NCBI GenBank assembly: GCA_020859875.1
Contig: JAJBVJ010000042.1
Location: 1-7,211 of the forward strand
DNA length: 7,211 bases
Source of the DNA: Rikenellaceae bacterium
GTDB lineage: Bacteria; Bacteroidota; Bacteroidia; Bacteroidales; Rikenellaceae
Reading direction: 5' to 3'
Under the pieces are notes generated by a model. The model was not told the origin of the DNA. It made no database searches and was given only the letters and a program-made list of their open reading frames with translations. This document shows positions 5,847 to 7,211 of the stretch, in pieces (position 1 is the stretch's first letter; every line of letters begins with the position of its first letter). The position numbers and the translations under genes were made by a program.

Positions 5847-7211
5847 ATGTGCGAATCCCTCGGTATTAAAAAAGCAATCGTACTCGGTTCCGGAGCCCTG
5901 AAGATCGGGCAGGCCGGGGAATTCGATTACTCGGGCTCCCAGGCCCTGATAGCCCTCCGCGAAGAGGGTATATCCACCGTCCTTATAAATCCCAACATCG
6001 CAACGATACAGACTTCGGAAGGGGTTGCCGACAAGGTATATTTCCTGCCCGTCACGCCATATTTTGTCGAGGAGATCATAAAAAAAGAGCGTCCGGACGG
6101 CATATTGCTGGCCTTCGGGGGCCAGACAGCCCTCAATTGCGGCACTGAGCTTTATCTTGGGGGAGTGCTCAAAAAATACGGAGTGAGGGTGCTCGGTACT
6201 TCCGTCGAAGCGATCATGGCGACCGAAGACCGCGACCTTTTCGTTAAGAAACTGGACCAGATCGGGGTGAAGACCCCTGTGAGCCAGGCCGTGGAGAGCA
6301 TGGAAGATGCGGTAGAGGCCGCCCGGAAGATCGGCTTTCCGATCATGGTGCGGTCGGGGTACGCCCTGGGTGGTCTTGGCAGCGGTATTTGTGAAAATAT
6401 GGAGCAGTTCCGCACCATGTGCGAAAGCTCCTTTGCCTTCTCGAAGCAGATACTTATCGAAGAATCCCTCAAAGGTTGGAAAGAGATCGAGTTCGAGGTT
6501 ATCCGCGACGCAAACGACCACTGCTTCACGGTGGCGAGCATGGAGAATTTCGACCCCCTGGGCATTCACACCGGGGAGAGTATAGTGGTAGCCCCGACCT
6601 GTTCGCTGGACGAAAATGAGCTCACGATGTTCCAGGAACTCTCCCGGAAAGTCATACGCCATATAGGTATCGTGGGCGAATGCAACATCCAATACGCATT
6701 CAATTCCCAGACGGACGATTACCGGGTCATAGAAGTTAATGCCCGACTGAGCCGCTCGTCGGCCCTGGCTTCCAAGGCTACCGGATATCCGCTGGCCTTC
6801 GTGGCGGCGAAACTCGCTCTGGGCAATACTCTCGACCGGATCGGTGAGATGGGTACCCCCAACTCGGCATACGCGGCTCCCTCGCTCGACTACCTCATAT
6901 GTAAAATACCGCGCTGGGATCTGGGTAAATTCGCCGGGGTTTCCCGCATTATCGGCTCGAGCATGAAGTCCGTGGGCGAGATAATGTCGATCGGCCGCTC
7001 CTTCGAGGAGGTCATACAGAAGGGGCTGCGGATGATAGGTCAGGGAATGCACGGCTTCGTGGGCAACCGCGAACTCGAGTTCGAAGATATAGAAAGCGAA
7101 CTTTCCAACCACACCGACCTGCGTATTTTCGCCGTAGCCGAAGCCTTCGCGCAAGGTTATACCGTGGAAAAGATACACGATCTGACCAAGATAGATCCGT
7201 GGTTCATCGGT
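5847..7211 (+). CDS. carB: Carbamoyl-phosphate synthase large chain, N-terminal part, cut by window end
   Basis: CarB makes carbamoyl phosphate from bicarbonate, ammonia (from glutamine via CarA) and two ATP, feeding pyrimidine and arginine synthesis in the cytoplasm. The frame is open from the ATG at 5847 to the window end: 455 of roughly 1070 residues. This start puts Arg129 (TEDRDLF) and Arg169 (MVRSGY) at exactly the E. coli active-site numbers. Glu213 (GWKE), His241 (GIHTGES), Gln282 (NIQY), Glu296 and Asn298 (IEVNARLSRSSALASKATG) match E. coli E215, H243, Q285, E299 and N301. Visible parts are the pre-ATP-grasp region (LGSGALKIGQAGEFDYSGSQ, 13-32), the carboxyphosphate ATP-grasp domain, and the start of the oligomerisation domain from about 400. 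Wording such as LINPNIATIQTS, ALGGLGSG, PLGIHTGESIVVAP and GIVGECNIQYA resembles eukaryotic CAD more than E. coli CarB. carA is not adjacent upstream; its position is unknown. Confidence 0.97.
   Translation, partial: MCESLGIKKAIVLGSGALKIGQAGEFDYSGSQALIALREEGISTVLINPNIATIQTSEGVADKVYFLPVTPYFVEEIIKKERPDGILLAFGGQTALNCGTELYLGGVLKKYGVRVLGTSVEAIMATEDRDLFVKKLDQIGVKTPVSQAVESMEDAVEAARKIGFPIMVRSGYALGGLGSGICENMEQFRTMCESSFAFSKQILIEESLKGWKEIEFEVIRDANDHCFTVASMENFDPLGIHTGESIVVAPTCSLDENELTMFQELSRKVIRHIGIVGECNIQYAFNSQTDDYRVIEVNARLSRSSALASKATGYPLAFVAAKLALGNTLDRIGEMGTPNSAYAAPSLDYLICKIPRWDLGKFAGVSRIIGSSMKSVGEIMSIGRSFEEVIQKGLRMIGQGMHGFVGNRELEFEDIESELSNHTDLRIFAVAEAFAQGYTVEKIHDLTKIDPWFIG

Overview
The window reads as chromosomal DNA of a Bacteroidota species. 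Three things support this: a TAnnTTTG-type -7 promoter element ahead of carB, absence of Shine-Dalgarno sites at the starts, and a CarB close to the type I recall from Bacteroides-like genomes. Moderate-to-high GC with frequent ATA and AGG codons would suit Alistipes/Rikenellaceae, but that finer placement is inference.

Positions 2-5397 hold a three-gene tripartite efflux operon, all on the + strand: a periplasmic adaptor (5' end cut off by the window edge), an inner-membrane RND permease and a TolC-like outer-membrane channel. Gaps are 34 and 10 nt, so co-transcription is likely. The permease keeps the Asp-Asp/Lys proton-relay residues, and nothing looks broken. Together the products would span the envelope and expel substrates using the proton gradient. 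The substrate cannot be read from the sequence, and no regulator lies in the window. A strong terminator (5421-5450) closes the operon.

Positions 5398-5846 (449 nt) contain no credible protein gene but are densely packed with inverted repeats. The main one (about 5473-5623) has a perfect 13-bp closing stem that encloses a small perfect hairpin and a long bulged hairpin, giving a three-way-junction fold. Next come short hairpins, a perfect minus-strand -7 motif (5671-5678), an 11-bp inverted repeat (5734-5794) and the carB -7 motif (5796-5803). This is the least explained part of the window: it could be an unannotated structured RNA, a carB leader, or a palindromic repeat element.

Positions 5847-7211 encode the first 455 residues of the carbamoyl-phosphate synthase large chain (carB), cut by the window end. 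Its active-site residues are intact, and several signature stretches resemble the CPSase part of eukaryotic CAD more than E. coli CarB. carA is not next to it on the upstream side. The pump and carB look like unrelated neighbours separated by a terminator.
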